Assembly: GCA_022494885.1 (NCBI GenBank)
Contig: JAGVSM010002401.1
Location: 1-64,000 of the forward strand
From: Micrasema longulum
Taxonomy: Eukaryota > Arthropoda > Insecta > Trichoptera > Brachycentridae
DNA: 64,000 nt
Direction: 5' to 3'
The number at the start of each line of letters is the position of its first letter. Position 1 is the stretch's first letter. The notes beneath the pieces are model-generated. The model was not told where the DNA came from. It worked only from the letters and a program-made list of their open reading frames with translations, and did no database searches. A program made the translations under genes and the position numbers. This document shows positions 10,468 to 19,035 of the stretch, in pieces.

Positions 10468-11290
10468 CACACTGAGATTCTTCTGGGACACCTATTTTCA
10501 AAACTCAGTATTTAGCTGTTTTGGACCCTAGTGAGGTGCCATGATTTGCATCTGTAGGGGAGAATATTTTTATAAATTTATTGATTTCATTCTAACTTTG
10601 CTAGAATTCCACTCGTCCATGCGCTTTGTAGCTGCACGATGATTGGTTATCTAGCTTTCATATACCAACTTAAAAATACCTACATTTTATAAATGGGGTC
10701 TAGAATTCCAATCGTCTATGCGCTTAGTAGCTGCAAGACGTGTTGTAATCTTACTTCTTTTTATTATTCATATTATTTTTTTATTTTTTTAGTATCATTA
10801 ATACACTAAATTTATTTGTCAATTTTTAAAATGTGTAAATAGGGGCTAAATTTCTAACTGTCTATGCGCTCTGTAGCTGCAAGACGTCCTGTAATCTAGC
10901 TCCTATCTGTTATAATTTTTTATTGATCTTAATTGAAAACGAGGAACTAGAATCCCAACCGTCCATGCGCTCTGTAGCTGCAAGACGTACTGGGATATTA
11001 TTAATTGTACAGCGCCCTTGAGGTGATTTTCACAAAAATGGCGCTATATAAATTATCCAACTATATATATATATATATAGAATAGGTGTTATACAGGCAT
11101 TATATGGGTAGCATGTGATTTACACTGAGTCTATATCCGATCTTCAGACAGCCTTAATACTGTTGAATGTGACGCTAACTACTCCTAGCTGCACTCCCAG
11201 CTCTTTTTAATAGTTGCTATTTTCAGCAATATATCCTCCCAGGTATTTGAAACTCTCAACCCTTTCGATGGTTAGGTTTAACAGAGTCAG
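10468..11290 (-). mobile_element. RTE-like LINE fragment split by an insertion
   Basis: The outer parts (10468-10566 and 11079-11290) align on the same strand with the LINE at 12481-13015, and the alignment resumes exactly across the inserted 10567-11078. Minus-strand reading of 11280-11081 gives VESFKYLGGYIAENS then KELGVQLG, the KYLG motif found downstream of the palm in many RTE/CR1-type reverse transcriptases. Several stops break it. The pre-insertion target is recoverable, with AGAATA duplicated on both sides. Confidence 0.75.
10567..11078 (+). mobile_element. Non-autonomous retroelement with four internal repeats and an L2/CR1-type tail
   Basis: This 512-bp element is inserted in the RTE-like LINE and flanked by the 6-bp repeat AGAATA (10561-10566 and 11079-11084). 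It contains four imperfect units starting near 10601, 10698, 10842 and 10941, each with a CTAGAATTCC-like start, CGTC[CT]ATGCGCT, TAGCTGCAAGACG and, in the first three, TGTAATCT[AT]-like ends. After the fourth unit come TTGTACAGCGCCCTTGAGGT, AAAAATGGCGCTATATAAAT and a (TA)n tail (11062-11079). There is no ORF and no obvious tRNA-like promoter. The tail matches the LINE at 8375-9370, so mobilisation by that LINE class is the natural reading. Confidence 0.8.
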
Positions 11291-11892
11291 GAGATTCTAA
11301 GCATTAAGAAACAAAGTGTTACACAATACATGGGCGTAACTAAAGTATCTTATTTCACTTTATAAACCTCAATTGATTAAAAATTGATAAAAAAAAAGTT
11401 TGTTTTAGATTTTTTCCAACGATTTCGTATCTAAGTCTTGTCTGCTATTATTCAAAGATGCATCATGGACCAAAACAGGTGTGTTATATTGATTAACATC
11501 TGTGTGCGATGTGTTAGTCGATTTGTTAAGAAAAGACCACACGGCGCCCCAAATTTTGTAGTCAATTTGTTTTGAACACATTTTTGACAAAAGACAAATG
11601 AAAACAGTTTCAAAATAATTAATTAGAGAGGTTAGAAGATTTTGTGGGATTCGTTTTTCTTTGTAAATAAATTTACTTATATATTAAAAGTTATTTAGAA
11701 AGAATTCAATAATAAGCATTGAGAAAATCGTCACTTAAATGCATACATATTGTCTAATTGTTTCATTAATTATTTATAATTTTAAAAACCCGTTGTATGT
11801 TTCATCTGGCCAGTGAAGTCATTATGTTAATTTTAACGCTAATTTTTATTTGTCTCCAATAAAATTTTCAATTTTGCATTGTTACATTTAAT
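11291..11892. other. AT-rich stretch, nothing recognised
   Basis: No repeat family or coding motif was found. The minus-strand frame at 11405-11590 (61 codons) is somewhat less biased but has no motif I recognise. Confidence 0.35.
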
Positions 11893-12012
11893 TATCATCG
11901 CCATTTCTCTGTCAGTACCCAGTGGTGCATAAAACAGTGCATTGTACATTAAACGTATCGTAATTCGACCATATGTGTTAATTAGAATTACACTTTAAGA
12001 GCCAGTCCAGGA
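11893..12012 (-). mobile_element. SINE-A fragment (3' part)
   Basis: The plus strand shows ATTATCATCGCCATTTC, CCCAGTGGTGCATAAAACA, GTATCG and CCAGTCCAGG, which is the order of a reverse-complemented SINE-A tail and body. The middle is diverged and the head is absent. Confidence 0.55.
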
Positions 12013-12250
12013 AAAGTGAAACATTACAGACAACCATGTTTTTATTATAATGTTTATTTTGAGATTTGGTACGCTAAATAATATTCAGAAATTTTTGTTT
12101 TAATTTTTATGTTTTTACAGTGAATGCGGATTGTTTTTATTTTTGTTTAATAAATACTTGCATTTACATGATTTACCTAAATATATATGTTTTGCGATTT
12201 TTAATAAGTTGTATTGTAAATAATTCACTATTAGAAAATCGGAACAAAGT

Positions 12251-12315
12251 TGTGGTACTGTGGGGCTCGAACCTCGCACCTTTGATCCGTGAGTTTACGA
12301 TTCTAGCCACAGGAA
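12251..12315 (-). mobile_element. SINE-J tRNA-like head, copy 1
   Basis: The minus strand reads CCTGTGGCTAGAATCG as an A-box-like part, then AAACTCACGGATCAAAGGTG and GAGGTTCGAGCCCCACAG as a B box and T arm. A related head on the same strand is at 62114-62183. The acceptor stem does not pair, so this is a SINE head and not a working tRNA gene. Confidence 0.6.
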
Positions 12316-12480
12316 CATAACCTAATGTTTTTATTATCCAATAATAATAAAAAAAAAATTAACGAAAAAGCTCTTGACTAAAAAAAACTGCTTGTTAGTT
12401 GGGAGCTAAAACAATAAACCTCAATCATAATAAAAACAGTAAAATTATTATAATATTATTATTTCATTTTCGCTTCTTAG

Positions 12481-13015
12481 TTAGAGCATATAGCGTCTAC
12501 AAAGATCCTCCAAGCATCTCTGTTGGCTGCCAGCTCCTGTGCATTTTCCTAAGTCTTGTTCGCGTCCCGTAGTTTTGACATGAACTGCCGACTAACAGTC
12601 AGCAGTAGACGTCCAGGACGTCGAGAACCTGATGCCTATTAAAGTAGGCAAGCGTGGTTAAGGCTCTCGGGGGGCGTCCGCAGCACATGGCCAAGCCAAC
12701 AATATTGCCTTCGCTTGATGACAGTTGTCATCGGAGTTTGCTGCGTCCGTTCTCTTATTACTTCATTCCTCATAAAGTCAAACCACCGCACACCCAATAT
12801 TCTTCTGAGACACCTATTCTCAAAACTCAAAATTTTGCTGCTATGGGCCCTAGTGAGGTGCCCGATTCTCATCTGTAGAGGAGAACGGGTGTTATGCAGG
12901 CGTTATTTAGGCGGAATTTGGTTTTCACTGAGTAAATTTCTGATCTCCAGGCAGCCTTCATACTATTAAATGTGGCGCCTGCTATTCCTAGCCGCACTCC
13001 CAGTTCTTTTTGAAA
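12481..13015 (-). mobile_element. RTE-like LINE ORF C-terminus
   Basis: Minus-strand frames read, in order: LGVRLGIAG and FNSMKAAW (from about 12990), HSSKILSFENRCLRRILGVR then WFDFMRNEVIRE, KRRQYCWLGHVLRTPPE, and after a break LAANRDAWRIFVDAICSN, with the stop at 12481-12483. The RCLRRILG..W...N..+R, GHV+R and A.NR..W blocks are standard for the C-terminal part of endonuclease/reverse-transcriptase LINEs of the RTE-like group. Two in-frame stops separate the blocks, so it is dead. The copy at 10468-11290 is its nearest relative here. Confidence 0.85.
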
Positions 13016-13314
13016 AAAATCAATTGAAAAAATAAAAATATCTACAAAGTAATTATTACTTTTATTTACTTACACTACTTCATTATTTTATTTCGAAATA
13101 ATAGATGGGTCTCAAATATTATGAGGAAAAAATGTGGAAAAAAGTATGGTTAGATAGTTTTGAAAATTTACAAGCCAAAATATCAAAAAATCTTAAATCG
13201 AACGCTAAAAAACAGATATAACTATTCATACGTATTAACTTTTGTTAACGACTGGGTTATTTTTAAGCACCGCTTGACCTCGTTAACATCTCTAACCACT
13301 CGACAGTTTTGCGG
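13016..13314. other. AT-rich spacer
   Basis: AT-rich, and no family or ORF is recognised. Confidence 0.35.
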
Positions 13315-13600
13315 TTAAGCTTGACGCGGGTCGGCCGCTTCCCAGGCGCGGACAATACTAGCAATTCGTATTAGAAAAATAAAATCTCAGCGCATCCCTA
13401 TGCGGAAACTGCCTGACTGTTCCTTTCGTAGTTAATATGCACAGCCTTCCAATGGCCAGCCAACTATAATAAGGCATTCTTCGGTAACTAATGTTCCCAC
13501 CTAACTAGATTTGGTACCGGACGGGACTGGTTGAAATGGCCAGCTTAGAAAGCGCCAAGCTGCAAACGGCGCGGCGGGGCTATAGAAATTCAAAGCTTTG
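13315..13600. other. GC-richer block of unknown nature
   Basis: About 285 bp are clearly richer in G+C and CpG than the flanks, for example GACGCGGGTCGGCCGC and AAACGGCGCGGCGGGG. No ORF over 60 codons, tRNA-like box or second copy was seen. It could be a degraded transposon, a promoter-like island or an exon remnant. Nothing in the sequence decides between these. Confidence 0.4.
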
Positions 13601-13901
13601 GACTAAAAACTTTTTCTTGTTGACTGTAAGTAAATAATTAATTGTGGATTTTTGTTATTATCAAATTTTATTCTTTGCATCGCACCCCCAGTATCCTGTC
13701 GTAAGTCTAAATTCGACCATTTTATGTATTGAATGCAGTTTAACTACATTTTTGTCTCCTTCTTTGGAAAACACTCAGTTATCACTGATATTTTTTGAAA
13801 GCGAGACATTCCACAAACCATTATTTATTTTAATTTCTTTATTTTATTTATTTACAAACAGATTTATTAAAAATTAACAGATAGATAATCGTACATTGTC
13901 G

Positions 13902-14132
13902 GCCTCGTGGTGCAGTGGTAAGCGCGTTTGTTTATCATGCAAAAGGTCTTAGGTTTGATTCTTGACATAGTTGATACGAAATATTTATTTAAAAAGGTGT
14001 TTTTACTCTAGAATATTCATAGTTAATGGACTGGCACCTGACTCATAAGACTGATCATCCTACCTTAATGTAATAAAAAGTATCAAGATACGCTGCGATT
14101 GGCTTACCGGGCTGGCGTGCAGTGCGCCAATT
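13902..14132 (+). mobile_element. SINE-A copy with well-kept head
   Basis: The head reads GCCTCGTGGTGCAGTGGTAA then GCGCG, with an A box (TGGTGCAGTGG). It is followed by GCAAAAGGTCTTAGG and a weakened B box (GGTTTGATTCTTG), then the linker GAAATATTTATTTAAAAAGG and the usual body to GGCTTACCGGGCTGG. The GATGAT tail is missing, so the 3' end is truncated. Confidence 0.85.
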
Positions 14133-14232
14133 CTTCAATATTATGTCTTCAAACTTTTTTCAGTCTTCAAACTCCAGCAAACTACATATCCATTTTTTTG
14201 CCACACATGAAAATTACTATTTTATACAAATA

Positions 14233-14460
14233 TTACTTGCGCTTAGACGTAAACTGAAATATTTGTTGACGTATTTTTCGTCTTCCTTTAATAGTCATTA
14301 GACTTTCCAACTCCTCCCAACTAATGGCGTGAAAAAACGAGTCTGGCATTATCTTTAGTTTGACAACACCACCAAGTTTCCATGTTACAGGGATAAGGTT
14401 GTATATTTGCTGTACAATGTAGTAGTGTTGCCTTTGTGCCAAAGAATTATTGACTCTTTT
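14233..14460 (-). pseudogene. Candidate terminal exon or coding relic, 75 codons
   Basis: The minus-strand frame from 14460 reads KRVNNSLAQRQHYY, IVQQIYNLIPVTWKLG, HAISWEELESL and RRKIRQQIFQFTSKRK before a stop at 14233-14235. It opens exactly after a TTTTTTAG acceptor-like site (14461-14462), whose TAG would otherwise be an in-frame stop. The residue mix (W, E, Q, R, K) is more protein-like than the I/Y/F/N-rich chance ORFs of the window. I do not recognise the family. It may be the last exon of a host gene, a processed copy, or a transposon ORF. Confidence 0.35.
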
Positions 14461-14694
14461 CTAAAAAATTAGATTCTTTTTGGAGTTCCTAGTCACGACT
14501 GGACACGACTGATAGACGTGTATTTGTCTCTGTCCAATTGGGTAGCCCCCACTGCTCTTGTTATATACTGTTGACGAATATCCAACACCACGAATTCCTC
14601 GAAAAATAAATCACTAGAATATCAGTAAGGTTTTTTAAAATTACTCGTATCAATGCCTTTTGTGCTCTTTTAACTAAAACCAGGGTGAGTTTTA

Positions 14695-15498
14695 CAAAGG
14701 TTATCCACAAAATATGGTTACAACATTTATCTAGGATTGAAAAATGTTTGTGTTTTATTGAAATTCAAAGAATAATTCACAAATATATTAAGCTATTTTT
14801 CAACGTAATTGTTGTCAAGAAAGAGACATTTTTGCAGTCAGGGTTCCAGTTTTTGTAAGCCAGTGTCTTAGAAATCCACTGCCAGCTGTTTCAAGTGCTT
14901 TTTTGCTTCTTTTTCATCCTCTTGATCGTTGGAAAAACATTGAAAATGAAATGAATACAAATGGTGATATTCCGAAGCCGGGTAAAACAGGGGGGATGGG
15001 TGACGATATCCCATCCAAACGAAGTCAATAGCTTGTCCGTAACTCGCACGTTGTGGGGCCTGGCGTTGTCAGGCAAGAGGTTAACTCCCTGAATCAGCAT
15101 TTTTTCCGGCTGAATGGGCCGTTTTGAACTTCTTGGTGGTTGGGAAAGATAAATGAAGCCAATGAAATTACTGTGTTTTGGATTCTGTGGTGAACACACA
15201 CCCACGTCTCATCCTCCGTCACGACAGAGTCCAGAAAAGTTTCTCTGTTCTGTGTAAAATGATCCAAAATTCACGCGCGGTGGTCCCGCGATTTTGACGG
15301 ACGGGACGTGGCGGGAGCGCGCGACGTGCTCCCCATCTGAAAAATTTACTACAACTTAACGAAATGGCTGACAAACACGCGCGACCAAATAAACTGACCG
15401 TTAGAATTCTCCTTACACGTCAAATGCGTCAAATTTGGAACAAAAAATATCCCACGGCCTCAAGAACCTTTGTAACCTTATTTTATGGGTGGCCCTTG
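14695..15498 (-). mobile_element. Mariner-family DNA transposon, internally deleted, with both TIRs
   Basis: The ends 14695-14721 and 15472-15498 are 27-bp inverted repeats (21 of 27 identical when reverse-complemented), each beginning CAA and ending GGTTAC. Each is flanked by TA (14693-14694 and 15499-15500), the known mariner/Tc1 target duplication. Between them the minus strand encodes broken transposase: QNRETFLDSVVTEDETWV (second catalytic D region) and, in another frame, LLPDNARPHNVRVTDKLL (third catalytic D region), then HPP. The N-terminal HTH domains are missing. At 804 bp it is about 500 bp shorter than a typical mariner. A CpG-rich segment (15273-15330) lies at the point where the N-terminal coding part should be. 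Confidence 0.88.
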
Positions 15499-15500
15499 TA

Positions 15501-16389
15501 GTACAGCTTCCCTATCCAATTAACCCATATGATAACACAGAGTTGACTTTACATAATACAGTTGTTTAAATGTTCAATTTTGAGAATGTTTCTTAGTGCT
15601 AAGAAGTGTCAAATTTTGTTCGGATATTTTCAGTAGAAGTTCTAATAATTAGTAATAAATAGTTTCAGAATGTTCCATATATTTAATATTCTTTTAAATC
15701 AATTGAGCAAATAATAAATCTGCAGTTATAAAAAATGCCAAAGTGTGAATCTCATATTTTATACTTGCCATTATAATGTCTATATACATTAAGGAACAAT
15801 TTTTAAAGTTTGATTATTCTCTCCCACAAAATGGCCGATGTCGGCAAACCACACTTCTGGGGATGCAATTTGCAAAAATCAATGAAAACACAAAAAATAT
15901 TTATAGAAATACAGATAAAACAAGTCAATTCTATTCAAAAATAAAAAAAAAAACTTTAAAAATGTTTATTTTTAATTATAAAATTACAAGAAAACATAAG
16001 TTTATAATAGTCAGGTTTCAGAATAGGATAAGAGTACCTTTGAAGGATATTTTTGATTCTTTGTGATATTATTTGTTACTTATTTTGTTACGGTAAAATT
16101 TTTATTAAGGATAAAAAATGTGAACATAAATTAATATTTAACTCTTAATGTTTTAATGTTGCATGGATTTTCATAAAAACACATTTAATTATTTATTAAA
16201 TAAACAACCACAAAGCCAATTTAACGATTGTACAGATAAAAATAATCAAATTTATAATAAAAAGATAAGTGTAAAATGTATGTGTGTTTGAATGAAACGG
16301 AATTTGCAAGGGGCTAAAGAGATAGGAGAGAAATTAATCAAAGAAATGTTTATAAAATTTTGTTGCGAAAATATGAAAAAAGTTTATAT
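15501..16389. other. AT-rich stretch, nothing recognised
   Basis: The frame at 15776-16066 (96 codons) is rich in K/N/I and contains KKKT runs. It has no motif and is likely chance. Confidence 0.35.
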
Positions 16390-16620
16390 TTATTAATCTC
16401 AAGGTTTTAAGTGATTTAAGGATTTGGAGTAGTATTTTAAGATACCAAGTGGTTATTTAAGATTTCAAATTTTAAGATTCAAAGTGGTTTCTTAAAATTA
16501 AGACATACTCAAAGATATTAAATGATTTTTAAAATACTAAATGTTAAAGTAAAATATTATGTCAAATGCTAAATTTATATGACAAGTTTTTTATTAAGAT
16601 ATTAATTGGTATCTTAGTAT
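16390..16620. repeat. Degenerate tandem array around TTAAGAT...AAGTGGT
   Basis: A loosely repeated unit of roughly 35 bp (variants of TTTTAAGATACCAAGTGGTT, TTTTAAGATTCAAAGTGGTT, CAAAGATATTAAATGATTTT, TTAAGATATTAATTGGTATC) runs through this stretch. It resumes after the SINE at 16850-16905 with AATTGGTATTTCAAGGTGTC. It is too diverged to fix the unit or copy number by eye. Confidence 0.55.
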
Positions 16621-16849
16621 CTACATCAGCCTCTTACCATGAAAGAGGTCTCGGGGTCGATTCTTGACGTAATTGACATAAAACATTTATTTAAAAAGGT
16701 GTTTTTACAACTAGAATATTAATAAGCACTCCCTAGACTGGCACCTGACATGTAACAAAAAATATCAAAATATGTTTTGATTGGTGTTCCAATGCAGTGA
16801 CCTATGCTCCATTGGGTGCGGAAAGGAAATAATGATGATGATGATGATA
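16621..16849 (+). mobile_element. SINE-A copy, inserted in the tandem array, possible 9-bp target duplication
   Basis: The body is complete from the B-box part (GGGGTCGATTCTTGACG) to GGTGCGGAAAGGAAATAATG and an uninterrupted (ATG)n/(GAT)n tail. AATTGGTAT stands after the tail (16850) and again upstream (about 16604), as expected for a target-site duplication, with 8 extra bases before the truncated head. The ATG tail creates the poly-Met start of the longest ORF in the window (16781-17179), which is therefore an artefact. Confidence 0.82.
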
Positions 16850-16905
16850 AATTGGTATTTCAAGGTGTCAAGTGTTATGTGGTATATTAAGATAAAAAAT
16901 TACCA

Positions 16906-17584
16906 AATGGCGTCTAAAAATGTTGATTGGATATTTAAGCACTATATTTTTCAAAAGAAAATAATTTACAAGTGCAACGCGCTTTCACGACAATTCCTCT
17001 GCCAGAATATACTTTTTCCACACTCGATACGATGCGATCCTCAACGCAGCAACCTTCACTGCAGTATAGAATGTTATCTGTGCAGTGTATGCAATCCTTA
17101 CTTAGAATATGCAATTAAATTATCACAATATTTATATCTTCAGTTAGTTTGGCCTGCGCCGGTGTACAGAACTGCATAGCGAGCGTGCATCGTCTGACCC
17201 CATTGTTGTAATTTTCATAAACTATAATACTGAACATGCGAATTTACGCGCCTAACTGCAATGTGTTTGGACTTTGAATGCAATCCGCGTTGAAATATGC
17301 GGAAGAGAAACAATAGAAGCAATTCGTACGTACACGCGAGGGTGTTTTTGTTGTCATCACATAACTTATTTAGAAGGGAGGATTAAGAGATAGTCTATAA
17401 AAATACCACATTCATTTATCTGGTGATTGTGTGATAAGGGCGTTTGAATAACATTCAAAATACATTCATAATATATTCGAGATTTTTTTTTTGTGAACAG
17501 GGAAAAAATTAAATTATTTTCATAAAGTGATCTCAATAATTATAATCATCTTGACTTGGGTATCGGCCAGCATTTTAAGATATT
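16906..17584. other. Unique sequence with a moderately GC-richer part
   Basis: The part 16975-17340 is less AT-rich, with several CpG. The frame through 17179 stays open but shows no family motif. There is no repeat match in the window. Confidence 0.3.
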
Positions 17585-18082
17585 TTAACAACACCCAGAC
17601 GAATTAAGAAAAAAATATTTTTTGTATTTTTTCATGCAACTGTCGGGAATCGAACCCGTGACGTCAGTTTCACAGTTGGCTGTCTAGGCGCCTGTATATA
17701 TTTTTAAAATAAATAACCCGCTAAGCCTCTATTTAGAGGCTTGTTTGCAGCTGGGATAGAGAGGATATGGAAGGAGGTAATGAGAAATACACCACAACAC
17801 CCAGACCAATTGAGAAAAAATCTTTCTTGGATTTTTTTTTGCAACTGGCAACGCTGGTAACGCTATATCTATCTGTTATTTGTGGAACACGTTTAATTTT
17901 TAAACATTTAATTAGAGAAGTTATAGAAAGGTACGTGTGCATAGATAAACTTCGAGGCGTAGAACATAAATATAAATATGTGAGATTTCTAATTTTAAAT
18001 ATTTTCATGCAAAATAAACATATTAAAAAAATAAGGAAACAAAACAGTGTTCTGTCTAACCAACTGCGCCACGGCGGGGCGC
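17585..18082 (-). mobile_element. SINE-K: tRNA-like head split by an insertion, with duplicated 3' module
   Basis: On the minus strand the first half of a tRNA-like head (GGCGCCCCGCCGTGGCGCAG then TTGGTTAGACAG) is at 18082-18047. The second half (ACGTCACGGGTTCGATTCCC) is at about 17675-17645. Each of two places carries the same 3' module: CAACTG/GCAACTG, an AAAAAA-rich part, then TCTGGGTGTTGT, at 17845-17785 and 17645-17585. Terminal GTCTGGGTGTT after a tRNA-like head is something I remember from lepidopteran SINEs. A perfect 8-bp hairpin, AAGCCTCT-ATTT-AGAGGCTT, lies at 17723-17742 in the intervening part. Confidence 0.6.
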
Positions 18083-18119
18083 CAATCTGTCTAATATTTA
18101 TGGATCACGTTTAATTAGA

Positions 18120-18250
18120 CATGTGAGCGTTACGTCCTGGGCATGGAGGGCGAGTTTTCACGGAGACCCGTCGCAATAGATGTTTACAGGTCGCAGTGAC
18201 GTCAGGGGTTTGTACAGCACTGACTCCTACCTCAAATAATAACAATAGGT
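18120..18250 (+). mobile_element. LINE-C 3' end fragment
   Basis: This matches the last part of 6281-6622: CTGGGCATGGAGGGCGAG, ACGGAGACCCGTCGCAATAG, CGCAGTGACGTCAGG, GCACTGACTCCTACCTC, then an AATAATAACAAT tail. It contains only the 3' UTR part. Confidence 0.7.
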
Positions 18251-18750
18251 GCGCGAGTATAGATAAACTATGCAACTCAGCACACCATTATAAATACAAA
18301 AATCATTAAAGTATTATTTTTCTATTTTAAAATTTTGCATACGAAATCGATGAAGCACTTTTTTAGATGATATCCGCTCCACAAGTCACGTCGCACCCCA
18401 TATACATTATGTAAAAAATAAGTAAACAAAAATTAAAAATAATAACTTTTTAGTTAAGAGAAAATGCGGTCTGACATTTTGGTATTAAAAAAAATATGAT
18501 CATTATTTTTTTTATTAATTATTGAAAAGTAACAATAAACTATTTTGGTTTGTGGATGAATGTCATTAAACTAAGTCTTATTTAAGCTCTCCTTTTATTT
18601 TTAAAAACCACAGATGGTCCCTTCTGCCATCTGAATACCGATTTCTTCATGTAAACGTATCCCCACATTTTTTCTGGATTAATTTCTTTTGTTTTTTTAT
18701 TTATTTATTTCAACAAATACATGACATATTGCAAATACAAAATAACATAT

Positions 18751-18994
18751 CTCTTATTCTATGAGGCCAAGAGCCCTGTGTTGAGTTGGAATACAACTTG
18801 ATGAAAAGTAGAGGTATGCATATTATTAAACTGTACCAATATTATTTTTTTTGCAAAAACGTATATTTCTATAGACATATAGACAACACGCTTAATAGTA
18901 TATTAATCTAAGCAATATATCGCAGCAGTCCCCTGCAATGGTCTTTTCCCTTAGACACAATCCAAACTTGTACACTTCTCCTGAAAATGGTACT
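18751..18994. repeat. Dispersed repeat D, copy 2
   Basis: Contains ATGAGGCCAAGAGCCCTGTG, TTGAGTTGGAATACAAC, ATGCATATTATTAAA, AGACAACACGCTTAA and GCAGCAGTCCCCTGCAATGG, in the same order as 7267-7478. The spacing between the conserved parts varies by a few tens of bases. Confidence 0.6.
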
Positions 18995-19035
18995 AGAGCA
19001 ATGATTTTTATACACTGTAGATAATTATTATTGGC

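Noticed and set aside
12251..12315. tRNA gene on the minus strand
   Set aside because: No acceptor stem; a diverged copy at 62114-62183 shows that it is a SINE head.
12654..12969. Plus-strand ORFs of 74 and 84 codons
   Set aside because: Antisense shadows of the minus-strand RTE-like LINE fragment.
16781..17179. Longest ORF of the window (132 codons) as a gene
   Set aside because: It starts inside a SINE-A copy, and the MMMMM run is the (ATG)n tail. The rest has no domain motif.
17723..17742. Rho-independent terminator-like hairpin
   Set aside because: The stem is perfect, but the DNA is animal and there is no gene or U-run context. It is incidental.
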